Under the pieces are notes generated by a model that worked only from the letters and a program-made list of their open reading frames with translations, ran no database searches and was not told where the DNA came from. Below, piece after piece: positions 19,107 through 27,625 of a DNA stretch of 64,000 bases. The stretch spans positions 923,811 through 987,810 of the forward strand of contig SVAI01000001.1 in the NCBI GenBank assembly GCA_015059495.1, written 5' to 3'. A program made the position numbers and the translations under genes. Numbering within the stretch: the first letter of the stretch is position 1; the number at the start of each line of letters is the position of its first letter. This stretch comes from Bacillota bacterium. GTDB taxonomy: Bacteria > Bacillota_I > Bacilli_A > RF39 > UBA660.

Positions 19107-19915
19107 AAGTTATCACCTATATATTTATTAATATCTACAATTATTTTAGCAGCATCATTAATAAATTCATTCTTATAATCTAATTCACCTAATTGAGTAA
19201 GAATAATTAAATAGTATGGCTTATTTGCTTCAACATAACCAACTTCATGATAAGCAATACCAAATTCTCCACCTTTTCTTAAGAAATTACCATTTAAGTT
19301 TTCTCTATCTACTTTTTTAGTTGTAGTATTTATCATCCAATCTCTATACATCTTTGAATGTTCACTATCTTTATTTATATATTCAATTACCTTATTAATA
19401 TATATATACATATCAGAACAGTTAGTAATACCAAAAGAGTCAGTTTCTTTACCTTCCATAGTATGTTTAGCACCCAAATATAAACCATATTCTTTTAATA
19501 CTTCTTTACCGCCTAATAAATCTACTATCTTCAAATAAGCAGTATTATCACTTTCAGTTATAGTTAGTTTCATTAATTCCTCTAAGGTATAATATGTATC
19601 TTCTTTTTGAAACTTAATAACACCACTATCTTGTTTTAAATCATTCATTGTAACTAATATTTTATCATCTAAATGAAATACATTATTATCAATTTTATTA
19701 AACATTAATAATACAGCTAATATTTTAATAGTAGATGCAGCATAAAATAATACTTCTTCATTATAAGATATAGTATTATCTTTATCCCTATAAAAGAATG
19801 CTACTTTATTACCTTTATAATATTCATTATTAAACATATCCATTAAATCTTTAATTTTCTTCTTAAGTTCAACATCATATATATCTTTAAATAAAGTATT
19901 AGATTTTAATTCCAT
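19103..19915 (-). CDS. Class A beta-lactamase-fold serine hydrolase
   Basis: The 270-residue protein carries the SxxK motif as AASTIKI, an SDN motif as TESDNTAYL and KGG in place of KTG, as in class A beta-lactamase-related proteins. There is no signal peptide or lipobox, so it seems cytoplasmic or exported by another route, and a true drug-hydrolysing role is unlikely from this alone. The start at 19915 follows AGGTGAT; the track start is a GTG inside it. It is coupled to ung downstream. Confidence 0.75.
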   Translation of the reverse strand: MELKSNTLFKDIYDVELKKKIKDLMDMFNNEYYKGNKVAFFYRDKDNTISYNEEVLFYAASTIKILAVLLMFNKIDNNVFHLDDKILVTMNDLKQDSGVIKFQKEDTYYTLEELMKLTITESDNTAYLKIVDLLGGKEVLKEYGLYLGAKHTMEGKETDSFGITNCSDMYIYINKVIEYINKDSEHSKMYRDWMINTTTKKVDRENLNGNFLRKGGEFGIAYHEVGYVEANKPYYLIILTQLGELDYKNEFINDAAKIIVDINKYIGDNL

Positions 19916-19942
19916 AGATATCACCTAAGTACATTATAACAT

Positions 19943-19968
19943 AAAAGAAGAGTTATTTAACTCTTCTT
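19943..19968 (-). terminator. Terminator after DUF2441-like gene
   Basis: Stem AAGAAGAGTTA / TAACTCTTCTT with a tiny loop is followed by TTTTAT on the minus strand. Confidence 0.55.
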
Positions 19969-20567
19969 AATATTCTAAGATTACCTTCAAATAAATATTC
20001 CTTATCCTTAGCATCTTTTAAATCTTCTTCACTAGGATTCCAATATCCAAATGATTCTTCATAAATCATTCTAATCTTGTGATATCCATTTGGTAAAAGT
20101 TTGTTAGTAGAAACAAATATATTACCATCTGCTTCTACTTCAAATAATTGATAACCATCTCTATATCTTAAATATTTCATCCATGTATCAACCGATTCCT
20201 CATCAGTCAACCATGCACAATATCTTCTAGATGGAAGATGACTAAAGCATGCTTCTCTTACTTGTTCTAAAATCATCTCTCTAGTATCTATTTGAGAATT
20301 ATGAACATAATTACAAATAATATCAAGAGTTTTTAATTTTTCTTCAGCACTCATATTAGCTATTTTGTCGTTATCTAAAAGTTCAGTAATATTACCATAA
20401 TGATAATAAAGTGTGCCATTTACTTCTTCAGTATTTTTTAAATAAGCAGCAGATCTTTCAAAAAAATCATTAGTAAAAGTATTATAATTATTTCCTATAA
20501 AAATATTTGATCCTTCATAATATAAATCATCATATTTATTTGGTTTATGTATATGATATAACTTCAT
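19953..20567 (-). CDS. Hypothetical protein, DUF2441-like
   Basis: The 204-residue soluble protein starts MKLYHIHKPNKYDDLYYEG and has a central RREACF-like region, here LEQVREACFSHLPSRRYCAW, that resembles small DUF2441-type proteins of unknown function; the family match is from memory and unchecked. Later segments include YRDGYQLFEVEADGNIF. No signal or membrane segment. It is followed by a terminator and precedes the serine-hydrolase/ung pair. Confidence 0.6.
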   Translation of the reverse strand: MKLYHIHKPNKYDDLYYEGSNIFIGNNYNTFTNDFFERSAAYLKNTEEVNGTLYYHYGNITELLDNDKIANMSAEEKLKTLDIICNYVHNSQIDTREMILEQVREACFSHLPSRRYCAWLTDEESVDTWMKYLRYRDGYQLFEVEADGNIFVSTNKLLPNGYHKIRMIYEESFGYWNPSEEDLKDAKDKEYLFEGNLRILRRVK

Positions 20568-20611
20568 AAAATTTTCCCCCTTAATTAGTACGATATTATA
20601 AAATAAAAATT

Positions 20612-20635
20612 AAAAAAGTTCAATAGAACTTTTTT
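20612..20635 (-). terminator. Terminator after pyk
   Basis: Stem AAAAAAGTTC / GAACTTTTTT with loop AATA overlaps the pyk stop. Confidence 0.8.
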
Positions 20636-22040
20636 ATATTGTTTCAATCTTCATTAGATTAGTAAATCCAATTTTACCAGCAACTAAACCACCAGTAATA
20701 ATAATATTATCACCTTCAGTTAAATTCATAAATTCTTTTGCTTCTTTAATAGATAAATCAATTAATTCATCCATATCTTTAACCATTGGAACAACTTTAG
20801 CATAAACCCCATAGTTAACAGCTAATTTATTAGCAGCATCTTCACTACCTACTAAAGCTAAAATTGGGCATTTAGGTTCTAAATTAGATATTAATCTTGC
20901 AGATGTACCACTAACAGTTGGAACAACAATTAATTTAGCATCTAAAGAGTTAGCTGCAGTAGCAACACTCTTAACGATTGCATCTCTTGCATTATCAACT
21001 GTCTTATCAGCAAAAACATTTTTATAATCAATTGATGCTTCAATGTTTTCACAAATATCAGCCATAGCTTTAACTGTTTCACATACATAATCACCAGTAG
21101 TTGTTTCACCACTTAACATAACAGCATCAGTACCATTATATACAGCATTAGCAACATCAGTAACTTCTGCTCTTGTTGGTCTTGGATTATGTTTCATTGA
21201 TTCTAACATTTCTGTAGCAACAATACACATTTTCTTGTGAGCTCTACAAGCCTTAACAATCTTCTTTTGGCAGATAGGAAGTAAATACATAGGTACTTCA
21301 ACACCTAAATCACCTCTGGCAACCATACAACCATCAGCAACTTCAACGATTTCTTCTAAGTTATCCATACCCATTTGAGATTCAATCTTAGCAATAATCT
21401 TCATATCTTCTCTATTTTCTTCTTTTAAGATTTCTCTAATAGCTAATACATCTTGAGCACTTTGAACAAAAGATGCAGCTAAGAAATCACCGTCATGTCT
21501 ACAAGCATAAATAATATCTTCTCTATCAACATCACTAATAAAAGGAATTTGTAAATCAACACCAGGAGCAGCTAAACTTTTTCTAGAGAATAATGTACCA
21601 CCATTAATAACCTTACATGTTAATGAGTCACTATCTTTTTCAATTACTTCAATAGACATAAGTCCATTTTCTAATAATATAGTATTACCAACATTTAAAG
21701 CATCAATAGCATTTGGATGATTTAAAGAAAATCTTTCTTGATTTCCAACAACATTTTCTTTAACAACTTTAATAGTATTTCCAGCAACTAATTTAATACC
21801 TTCTTCTACTACTTCACCATTTCTAAATTCTGGTCCTTTAGTATCATATAAAATACCTACATTAGCACCTAATCTTTCTCTTACAGCTTTAACAGTACTA
21901 ACAACTTGTTCTCTTTCTTCTATAGTAGCATGAGAAAAGTTAATTCTAGCAACATTAGCACCATTTTTAACCATTTGTTCAAATACTTCAACTGTATTAG
22001 AAGCAGGTCCAATACTTGTTACAATCTTTGTCTTTTTCAT
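20634..22040 (-). CDS. pyk: Pyruvate kinase
   Basis: Pyk makes pyruvate and ATP from phosphoenolpyruvate. The 468 residues include TKIVTSIGPAS, RINFSH, the active-site segment AKIESQMG, MVARGDLGVE and the domain A motif ATEMLESM followed by PTRAEVTDVANA. The Bacillus-type C-terminal extension is absent, as in many other bacteria. AAGGAGAG precedes the ATG. It is flanked by terminators and appears monocistronic. Confidence 0.98.
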   Translation of the reverse strand: MKKTKIVTSIGPASNTVEVFEQMVKNGANVARINFSHATIEEREQVVSTVKAVRERLGANVGILYDTKGPEFRNGEVVEEGIKLVAGNTIKVVKENVVGNQERFSLNHPNAIDALNVGNTILLENGLMSIEVIEKDSDSLTCKVINGGTLFSRKSLAAPGVDLQIPFISDVDREDIIYACRHDGDFLAASFVQSAQDVLAIREILKEENREDMKIIAKIESQMGMDNLEEIVEVADGCMVARGDLGVEVPMYLLPICQKKIVKACRAHKKMCIVATEMLESMKHNPRPTRAEVTDVANAVYNGTDAVMLSGETTTGDYVCETVKAMADICENIEASIDYKNVFADKTVDNARDAIVKSVATAANSLDAKLIVVPTVSGTSARLISNLEPKCPILALVGSEDAANKLAVNYGVYAKVVPMVKDMDELIDLSIKEAKEFMNLTEGDNIIITGGLVAGKIGFTNLMKIETI

Positions 22041-22123
22041 AAATTTATCTCTCCTTTTTTAAACGCAACAGGAAACATTTTAACATATTATCTAAAAAAA
22101 CGCAAATTTTTAAATTATAAAAT

Positions 22124-22150
22124 AAAAAAATAAGCCCTAAGACTTATTTT
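22124..22150 (-). terminator. Terminator after secA
   Basis: Nine-bp stem with one G-U pair (AAATAAGTC / GGCTTATTT on the minus strand) followed by seven T residues. Confidence 0.75.
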
Positions 22151-24636
22151 TTACCATGACATTGTTTATATTTCTTACCAGAACCACAATAGCAAAGTTC
22201 ATTTCTACCTATCTTTTTAGATTTAACAGGTTCTTTTTTACCTTCGTTTTCTTTGATTTGATTTCCTTCACCTATTGTTTGTTTTCTTTGAACAGTTTGA
22301 TCAATAACAGTTCTTAATAAGAATGTTGTTATAGTTCTATCAATATCTTGTTGCATCTTATCGAAGATATCAAATCCTTCTTCAGTATAAGCAGTTAAAG
22401 GATTACTTTGAGCATATCCTCTTAAACCAATACCTTCTTTTAATTGTTCCATAGTAGAAATATGTTCAACCCAAGCAGCATCAATAACTCTTAAGCTAAT
22501 AGCTTTTTCAAATTCATTAACTACTACTTCAGGAATTCCTTCTAATTTCTTTTCATAATCTTCTTTAACTCTATCAACAATTAAATCAATAACTTGATTT
22601 GGATCTTTCTTGTCTAAATCATCTTCAGTTAATTTAGAGAATCTTAAGAAATTATTATTAACAACTTCTAAGATATCTTCAATATCATGTTCAGTTAAAT
22701 ATCCTTCTGGAGCAATATGTCCATCAATTAAATCAGCAATAGTATTTTCAAATACTTCAAATACTAATTTATGAACATTATCACTATCAATTAATTCATT
22801 TCTTCTTCTATATACAATTTCTCTTTGTTGATTCATTACATTATCATAATCTAATAAAGATTTTCTTGTATCATAGTTATTTCCTTCAACCTTCTTTTGA
22901 GCTGATTCTACAGATCTAGTAAACATCTTAGATCTAATAGCTTCATCTTCAGGTAAACCAACAGAAATAAGAGCATTCTTAACTTTATCAGTTCCGAATC
23001 TTCTCATTAAGTCATCATCAAATGATACGAAGAATTGAGAAGTACCTGGATCACCTTGACGACCAGATCTACCTCTTAACTGATTATCAATACGTCTTGA
23101 TTCATGTCTTTCAGTACCAATAACATAAAGACCACCAAGTTCTTTAACACCTTCACCAAGCTTAATATCTGTACCACGTCCTGCCATGTTAGTAGCAATA
23201 GTAATAGCACCTTTTTCACCAGCATGAGAAATAATTTCTGCTTCTCTAGCATGGTTCTTAGCATTTAATACTTCATGAGGTAATTTTTCTTTCTTTAATA
23301 ATGATGATAATAATTCATTCTTTTCTACTGAAATAGTACCAACAAGAATAGGTTGTCCACTCTTATGTACTTCTTTAATAACTCTAATGATAGCTTCAAA
23401 CTTACCTTTTTCAGTTGAATATAAAAGGTCAGTTAAATCTTGTCTAGCAACAGGTCTATTAGTAGGAATTTGAATTACATACATATTATAAATATGAACA
23501 AATTCTTCTTCTTCAGTCTTAGCAGTACCTGTCATACCAGATAATTTATTATACATTCTAAATAAATTTTGGAATGTAATAGTAGCCATAGTTCTAGTTT
23601 CTTCATTAATTGTAACGCCTTCTTTAGCTTCAATTGCTTGATGTAAACCTTCACTATATTGTCTACCATGCATTAAACGTCCAGTAAATGGATCAACAAT
23701 AATAATTGCTCCATCTTCAATAACGTAATCAACATCTAATTTAAATCCATAATTAGCTTTTAAAGCTTGATTAATATGATGTACTAATACAGAATTCTTA
23801 ATATCATATAGATTATCTAAATGGAATTCTTTTTCTAACTTCTTAGTTCCTTCTTCAGTTAAAGAAACATTCTTAGTTTTAACATCTACATCATAATCTT
23901 CTTTATTTAATTTCTTAACAGCTCTATCAGCTTCCTTATATAAGTTCTTAGAATCAAACTTACCACCAGAAATAATTAATGGAGTTCTAGCTTCATCAAT
24001 TAAGATTGAGTCAACTTCGTCAACTATACAATAGTTAAGTGGTCTTTGAACTCTATCTTCTTTTCTAACTACCATATTATCTCTTAAGTAGTCGAAACCA
24101 ATTTCATTATTAGTTGAATATAAAACATCACAATTATATGCTTCTTGTTTTTCTTTATTAGACATTTCTCTTAAATTTAAACCAACTGTTAAACCTAAGA
24201 ATCTATAAATTTCACCCATCCACTTAGAGTCACGTTCTGCTAAGAATTCGTTAACAGTAACAATATGTACACCCTTACCTTCTAAGGCATTTAAATAAAC
24301 AGGTAATGTAGCAGTTAATGTTTTACCTTCACCAGTTTTCATTTCAGCAATGTTACCATAGTGTAGAGCTAAACCACCTAAAAGTTGTACGTGGAATGGT
24401 TTTTCACCAATAACACGATAAGCAGCTTCTCTAACTGTAGCAAAAGCTGGAACGATTATATCATCTAAAGTTTTACCCTTTTCTAATTCTTCTCTAAATT
24501 CAATTGTCTTGTGTTGTAATTCTTTATCACTTAACTTAGAATATTCTTCTTCTAATGCATCAATTTGATTAGCAATTTTCTCAAATTTTCTAAGTTCTTT
24601 ATATTCAGAATCAACAAGTCTTTTTATAAATCCCAT
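22144..24636 (-). CDS. secA: Preprotein translocase ATPase SecA
   Basis: SecA powers export through SecYEG. The 830 residues begin MGFIKRLVDSEYKELRK and show Walker A MKTGEGKT, DEVDSILIDEARTPLI, the helicase end GRSGRQGDPGTSQFF and a C-terminal zinc-binding tail CYCGSGKKYKQCH. The ATG at 24636 follows GGAGGTAG; the track start lies upstream of it. A good promoter and a terminator frame it as a single gene. Confidence 0.98.
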   Translation of the reverse strand: MGFIKRLVDSEYKELRKFEKIANQIDALEEEYSKLSDKELQHKTIEFREELEKGKTLDDIIVPAFATVREAAYRVIGEKPFHVQLLGGLALHYGNIAEMKTGEGKTLTATLPVYLNALEGKGVHIVTVNEFLAERDSKWMGEIYRFLGLTVGLNLREMSNKEKQEAYNCDVLYSTNNEIGFDYLRDNMVVRKEDRVQRPLNYCIVDEVDSILIDEARTPLIISGGKFDSKNLYKEADRAVKKLNKEDYDVDVKTKNVSLTEEGTKKLEKEFHLDNLYDIKNSVLVHHINQALKANYGFKLDVDYVIEDGAIIIVDPFTGRLMHGRQYSEGLHQAIEAKEGVTINEETRTMATITFQNLFRMYNKLSGMTGTAKTEEEEFVHIYNMYVIQIPTNRPVARQDLTDLLYSTEKGKFEAIIRVIKEVHKSGQPILVGTISVEKNELLSSLLKKEKLPHEVLNAKNHAREAEIISHAGEKGAITIATNMAGRGTDIKLGEGVKELGGLYVIGTERHESRRIDNQLRGRSGRQGDPGTSQFFVSFDDDLMRRFGTDKVKNALISVGLPEDEAIRSKMFTRSVESAQKKVEGNNYDTRKSLLDYDNVMNQQREIVYRRRNELIDSDNVHKLVFEVFENTIADLIDGHIAPEGYLTEHDIEDILEVVNNNFLRFSKLTEDDLDKKDPNQVIDLIVDRVKEDYEKKLEGIPEVVVNEFEKAISLRVIDAAWVEHISTMEQLKEGIGLRGYAQSNPLTAYTEEGFDIFDKMQQDIDRTITTFLLRTVIDQTVQRKQTIGEGNQIKENEGKKEPVKSKKIGRNELCYCGSGKKYKQCHGKK

Positions 24637-24658
24637 TGTTTCTACCTCCACATAGTCT

Positions 24659-24687
24659 ATTGTAACAAATAAAAAAAGCAAAGACAA
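24659..24687 (-). promoter_or_regulatory. Promoter of secA
   Basis: Minus strand TTGTCT and TACAAT are 17 bases apart with TG before the -10 (TGTTACAAT). The -35 box lies within the loop of the terminator of the preceding gene. Confidence 0.6.
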
Positions 24688-24700
24688 CTTTTTTTGCTTA
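24672..24700 (-). terminator. Terminator after gene 24719-25312
   Basis: Stem AAGCAAA / TTTGCTT with a 10-base loop is followed by TTTTTT on the minus strand and overlaps the secA promoter. Confidence 0.6.
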
Positions 24701-24718
24701 TTTTATACGGATTTTTAC

Positions 24719-25312
24719 TTATTTTTCAATATTTTTTTCAGGTGTTAACACTCTTTTTTTATTGTTAGTTGAACCTAACTCATAATCTGCTTTCATTCCA
24801 AGATTATATGCATGTTTTCTAAGAGCACCTAAAACAAGTTGATAATAAGTAATATAATCACTATTATCTTGTATTTTTTTAATTATTTCATTTCTCTTCT
24901 TACAAAAATAGATAAAAGCTGTTGGTGTTAAAATACAACTAGCTGGAGCAGTTAGTGACGAAACAAATTCACTAAAACTAAGCATATTTCCATTGTGCAT
25001 TACATAATTATTAAAATCACAATCTGATCCAACATAAATACTATCAATATTAGTTGCCTTTAAAACAAGGTATATAATTGCAGGAATTGAAACACCAGCA
25101 ACAATAGGTATCAATAAATTTTTATCTTCATAATCATCATATAATTTATCATTTTCTATAGATAAATTTCTTATATAATCTTTGGTATTAGCAATAGCTT
25201 TAATAGTATCTTTGGGAGTTAAGGTATTGTCTTCTAATATTTCAGCACCTATCCTTTTATTATCACCAAAAATACCTAAACTTTTACCATTATAAGAACC
25301 AATTTCAAGCAT
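24719..25312 (-). CDS. Hypothetical membrane protein
   Basis: I do not recognise this 197-residue protein. It has a hydrophobic stretch LLIPIVAGVSIPAIIYLVLKA near residue 70-90 and a second weaker one (SCILTPTAFIYFC), with a basic C-terminus (NNKKRVLTPEK). Start 25312 is chosen because GGGTGA precedes it; the track start is an upstream GTG. It lies between hpf and secA, separated by terminators on both sides. Confidence 0.6.
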   Translation of the reverse strand: MLEIGSYNGKSLGIFGDNKRIGAEILEDNTLTPKDTIKAIANTKDYIRNLSIENDKLYDDYEDKNLLIPIVAGVSIPAIIYLVLKATNIDSIYVGSDCDFNNYVMHNGNMLSFSEFVSSLTAPASCILTPTAFIYFCKKRNEIIKKIQDNSDYITYYQLVLGALRKHAYNLGMKADYELGSTNNKKRVLTPEKNIEK

Positions 25313-25370
25313 AACATTCACCCTTTCAAAGTAAGTTCAATTATTATATCAAACAATTAAAAATAGTCAA

Positions 25371-25394
25371 ATAAAAGAGGCTAAAAAGCCTCTT
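25371..25394 (-). terminator. Terminator after hpf
   Basis: Stem AAGAGGCT / AGCCTCTT with loop of four bases, then TTTTATTT on the minus strand. Confidence 0.7.
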
Positions 25395-25926
25395 ATTTAA
25401 CATTTATAATACCGTAATTTCCATCTTTTCTTTCATATAAAACAGAAACACAGTCTTCATTAATATTTTTAAATACAAAGAAATCATGGTTTAATAACTC
25501 TGCTTGTAAAATAGCTTCTTCTTCACTCATAGGTTTAGTATCGATTTCTTTTCTCTTAACAATCTTAGAATCTGATACTTCATTATTATCAGCTTCAAAG
25601 TCATATTTAACCATAGCTACAGAACTATCTTTGTACTTTCTTTCAAATCTAGTTTTATTTTTTCTAATTTGCCTTTCTAATTTGTCTACAACTAAATCAA
25701 TAGAAGCATACAAATCTTCATCACTTTCTTCACGTCTTAATGTAAAATCTTTAGTAGGAATTGTCACTTCGATGATTTGTTCCAAATTTCTTACTCTTAC
25801 TCTAACAGTAGCAGTAACATTATCTGGATCTTCGAAGTACTTATCAAGCTTAGCTAGTTTTTCCTCGATATAAGCATGAATCGCAGGAGTTACACTAACT
25901 TTATCGCCATGTACTTGTAATTTCAT
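25393..25926 (-). CDS. hpf: Ribosome hibernation-promoting factor, long form
   Basis: HPF binds the ribosome in slow growth and dimerises 70S into 100S particles. The 177 residues have the N-terminal S30AE domain (KVSVTPAIHAYIEEKLAKLDKYF, EEDLYASIDLV-like DEDLYASIDLVVDKLERQ) and the C-terminal dimerisation tail with MSEEEAILQAELLNHDFFVF. That long form is typical of Firmicutes. The ATG at 25926 follows AGGAGGAGATG; the track start is farther upstream. TTTACT-17-TATAAT supplies a promoter. Confidence 0.95.
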   Translation of the reverse strand: MKLQVHGDKVSVTPAIHAYIEEKLAKLDKYFEDPDNVTATVRVRVRNLEQIIEVTIPTKDFTLRREESDEDLYASIDLVVDKLERQIRKNKTRFERKYKDSSVAMVKYDFEADNNEVSDSKIVKRKEIDTKPMSEEEAILQAELLNHDFFVFKNINEDCVSVLYERKDGNYGIINVK

Positions 25927-25948
25927 TACAACATCTCCTCCTATGAAC

Positions 25949-25977
25949 ATTATATGATATATTTTTACTTTAGTAAA
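25949..25977 (-). promoter_or_regulatory. Promoter of hpf
   Basis: Minus strand TTTACT and TATAAT are 17 bases apart, ending about 25 bases before the ATG. Confidence 0.5.
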
Positions 25978-25980
25978 GAA

Positions 25981-26008
25981 TTGACTTTAATAATTTTTAG
26001 TATATAAT
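25981..26008 (+). promoter_or_regulatory. Plus-strand promoter facing the 3' end of the cold-shock gene
   Basis: TTGACT and TATAAT are separated by 16 bases on the plus strand. It points into the end of the cold-shock gene (minus strand), where no plus-strand gene begins, so a transcript would be antisense. Confidence 0.35.
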
Positions 26009-26024
26009 AAATATTTATTGGGTA

Positions 26025-26060
26025 ATAAAAATAGAGACTACATAGTCGCTGTAGTCTCTA
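26025..26060 (-). terminator. Terminator of the cold-shock gene
   Basis: An 11-bp stem TAGAGACTACA / TGTAGTCTCTA lies across the stop codon, followed by TTTTTATT on the minus strand. Confidence 0.85.
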
Positions 26061-26253
26061 TAGTTGTTACTTCTTGAGCTTGTAAACCCTTAGGGGTTTC
26101 TATTAATTTAAAACTAACATAATCACCCTGATTTAAAGTTTTAAATCCTTGCTTATCGATTTGTGAATAATGTACAAAGATATCTAAAGTTTCATTATAT
26201 TCAATAAATCCATATCCTTTTTCATTATTAAACCACTTCACTCTACTTTCCAA
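26038..26253 (-). CDS. Cold-shock domain RNA-binding protein, TTG start
   Basis: The 71-residue protein has the CSD signature VKWFNNEKGYGFIEY (RNP1) and IFVHYSQI (RNP2). The track starts at a TTG at 26262, but the GGAAGGAG ribosome binding site abuts it, whereas the next in-frame TTG at 26253 is nine bases away and gives the normal family start ESRVKWFN. No ATG is available. Its C-terminus (TTIETTATM) is unlike typical family members and is encoded within the terminator hairpin. Single-stranded RNA binding is the family role. It has a structured 5' leader. Confidence 0.9.
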   Translation of the reverse strand: MESRVKWFNNEKGYGFIEYNETLDIFVHYSQIDKQGFKTLNQGDYVSFKLIETPKGLQAQEVTTIETTATM

Positions 26254-26278
26254 ACTAGCCAACTCCTTCCTGTAATAA

Positions 26279-26315
26279 TTGTGATTTTAAAACTTGAGAT
26301 CTCTATTAATCACAA
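26279..26315 (-). other. Hairpin in the 5' leader of the cold-shock gene
   Basis: TTGTGATT and AATCACAA pair across 21 bases that include the palindrome GAGATCTC, placing a stem-loop just upstream of the ribosome binding site. Structured, temperature-sensitive leaders are known for csp mRNAs, so this may regulate translation. Confidence 0.45.
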
Positions 26316-26319
26316 CTAA

Positions 26320-26328
26320 ATATTAGCA
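26320..26328 (-). promoter_or_regulatory. Extended -10 promoter of the cold-shock gene
   Basis: Minus strand TGCTAATAT lies upstream of the leader hairpin; no clear -35 box. Confidence 0.35.
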
Positions 26329-26370
26329 CACATTTTTTTGCAATAAAATACTTAGCCTGTAAAGTATATA

Positions 26371-26399
26371 TTGCTAATAAAATACGGGGTTGTTATAAT
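26371..26399 (+). promoter_or_regulatory. Promoter of the GH25 gene
   Basis: TTGCTA and TATAAT are 17 bases apart with a TG extension (TGTTATAAT), 24 bases before the ATG. Confidence 0.55.
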
Positions 26400-26422
26400 A
26401 ATTTATAAGGTAAGTGAAACAT

Positions 26423-27625
26423 ATGAAAAAGAAAATAATAGTTTTAATATCAATACTTTTAATTATTCTAATAGGTGTAATCTTAAAATTGACAGTATTT
26501 AAAAAAGTAACCACAGTAATTACACCATTAAATAACCTAGATTTTGAATATAATCAAGAAGTATATCTATTAGATACCATATCAATTATAGATGGAATAA
26601 TAATAGATCAAAATTATTTATTAGATACAGACTCTCTAGGAGAAAAGGAAATAACTATTAATTATAAAAACTCAAATGGATGGAAAAAGAAATATACTTA
26701 TAAATATAATGTAAAAGATACAACATCACCTATATTTTCTATATCAAAAAACACATATATAGAAGTAAATGCAGATGTTAATTCAATATTAAATAAAATA
26801 TTTGCAGGAGATAATTGTGATAGAAAGTTAGACTTTACAATCGAAGGAGATTATGACGTATCAACAGTTGGTAATTATGACATAAAAGTAATCGCTACAG
26901 ATGATTCAAATAACAAAACAGAAAAAGAAACAACTCTACATGTATATGAAAGAAAAAATACAACCAACAATAATACTAATAATAATCAAGTAAATGAAGG
27001 TACACCTTTATCTTACTTTATTAAAAATTATAGAAGTACTAATACTTCATTTGGGTTAGATTTATCAACATATCAAACTGTCGAAGATTTCAACCTAGTT
27101 AAAGAACAAGGAATAGACTTTGTTATGCTTAGAATTGGCTGGGGTCCAAATGAAGATATGACTTTTAATACTGACAAAAAATTCGAAGACTTTTACCAAA
27201 GAGCAAAAGAAGCAAACCTAAAAGTTGGAGTATATTACTTTTCATATGCTACAACTTTAGATGAAGTAGATTTAGAAGTTAACTATGTACTCGATATGTT
27301 AAAAGATAAAGAACTAGATCTACCTATAGCGTATGACTGGGAAAACTGGAATCTATTCAAAGACTGCAATATGAACTTTACTGATCTAAATAAAATGGCT
27401 AAAAAGTTTATGGATAAATTAAAAGATAAAGGATACCAAGTAATGAACTATTCATCTAAATATTATCTTGAAAACATATGGCAAACAGATGAATATGACA
27501 CATGGTATGCACAATACTACAAAGAAGCAACTACAACTAAAAAATTTAAGATATGGCAAATATCTGATGAAGGTAAAGTTGAAGGTGTTAATAATCTAGT
27601 AGATATTAACATCCTATATAATTAA
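26423..27625 (+). CDS. GH25 lysozyme with Ig-like domain, secreted
   Basis: The 400-residue protein has an N-terminal membrane/signal segment (VLISILLIILIGVILKLTVF), a bacterial Ig-like (DUF5011-type) domain with DTTSPIFSISKN and NYDIKVIATDDSNN, an Asn/Thr-rich linker, and a C-terminal GH25 muramidase domain with FGLDLSTYQ, GIDFVMLRIGWG, the catalytic-region YDWENWN and WQISDEGKVEGVNNLVD. GH25 enzymes cut the glycan chain of peptidoglycan. The ATG at 26423 is preferred over the track GTG. No cleavage site is obvious, so it may stay membrane-anchored. Its 3' end overlaps the helicase gene by 12 bases. Confidence 0.9.
   Translation: MKKKIIVLISILLIILIGVILKLTVFKKVTTVITPLNNLDFEYNQEVYLLDTISIIDGIIIDQNYLLDTDSLGEKEITINYKNSNGWKKKYTYKYNVKDTTSPIFSISKNTYIEVNADVNSILNKIFAGDNCDRKLDFTIEGDYDVSTVGNYDIKVIATDDSNNKTEKETTLHVYERKNTTNNNTNNNQVNEGTPLSYFIKNYRSTNTSFGLDLSTYQTVEDFNLVKEQGIDFVMLRIGWGPNEDMTFNTDKKFEDFYQRAKEANLKVGVYYFSYATTLDEVDLEVNYVLDMLKDKELDLPIAYDWENWNLFKDCNMNFTDLNKMAKKFMDKLKDKGYQVMNYSSKYYLENIWQTDEYDTWYAQYYKEATTTKKFKIWQISDEGKVEGVNNLVDINILYN

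Noticed and set aside
19103-19915. True beta-lactamase resistance gene
   Set aside because: The active-site motifs fit the fold, but there is no signal peptide or lipobox and the protein is coupled to ung.
26253-26262. Cold-shock gene starting at the upstream TTG
   Set aside because: It directly abuts the ribosome binding site.
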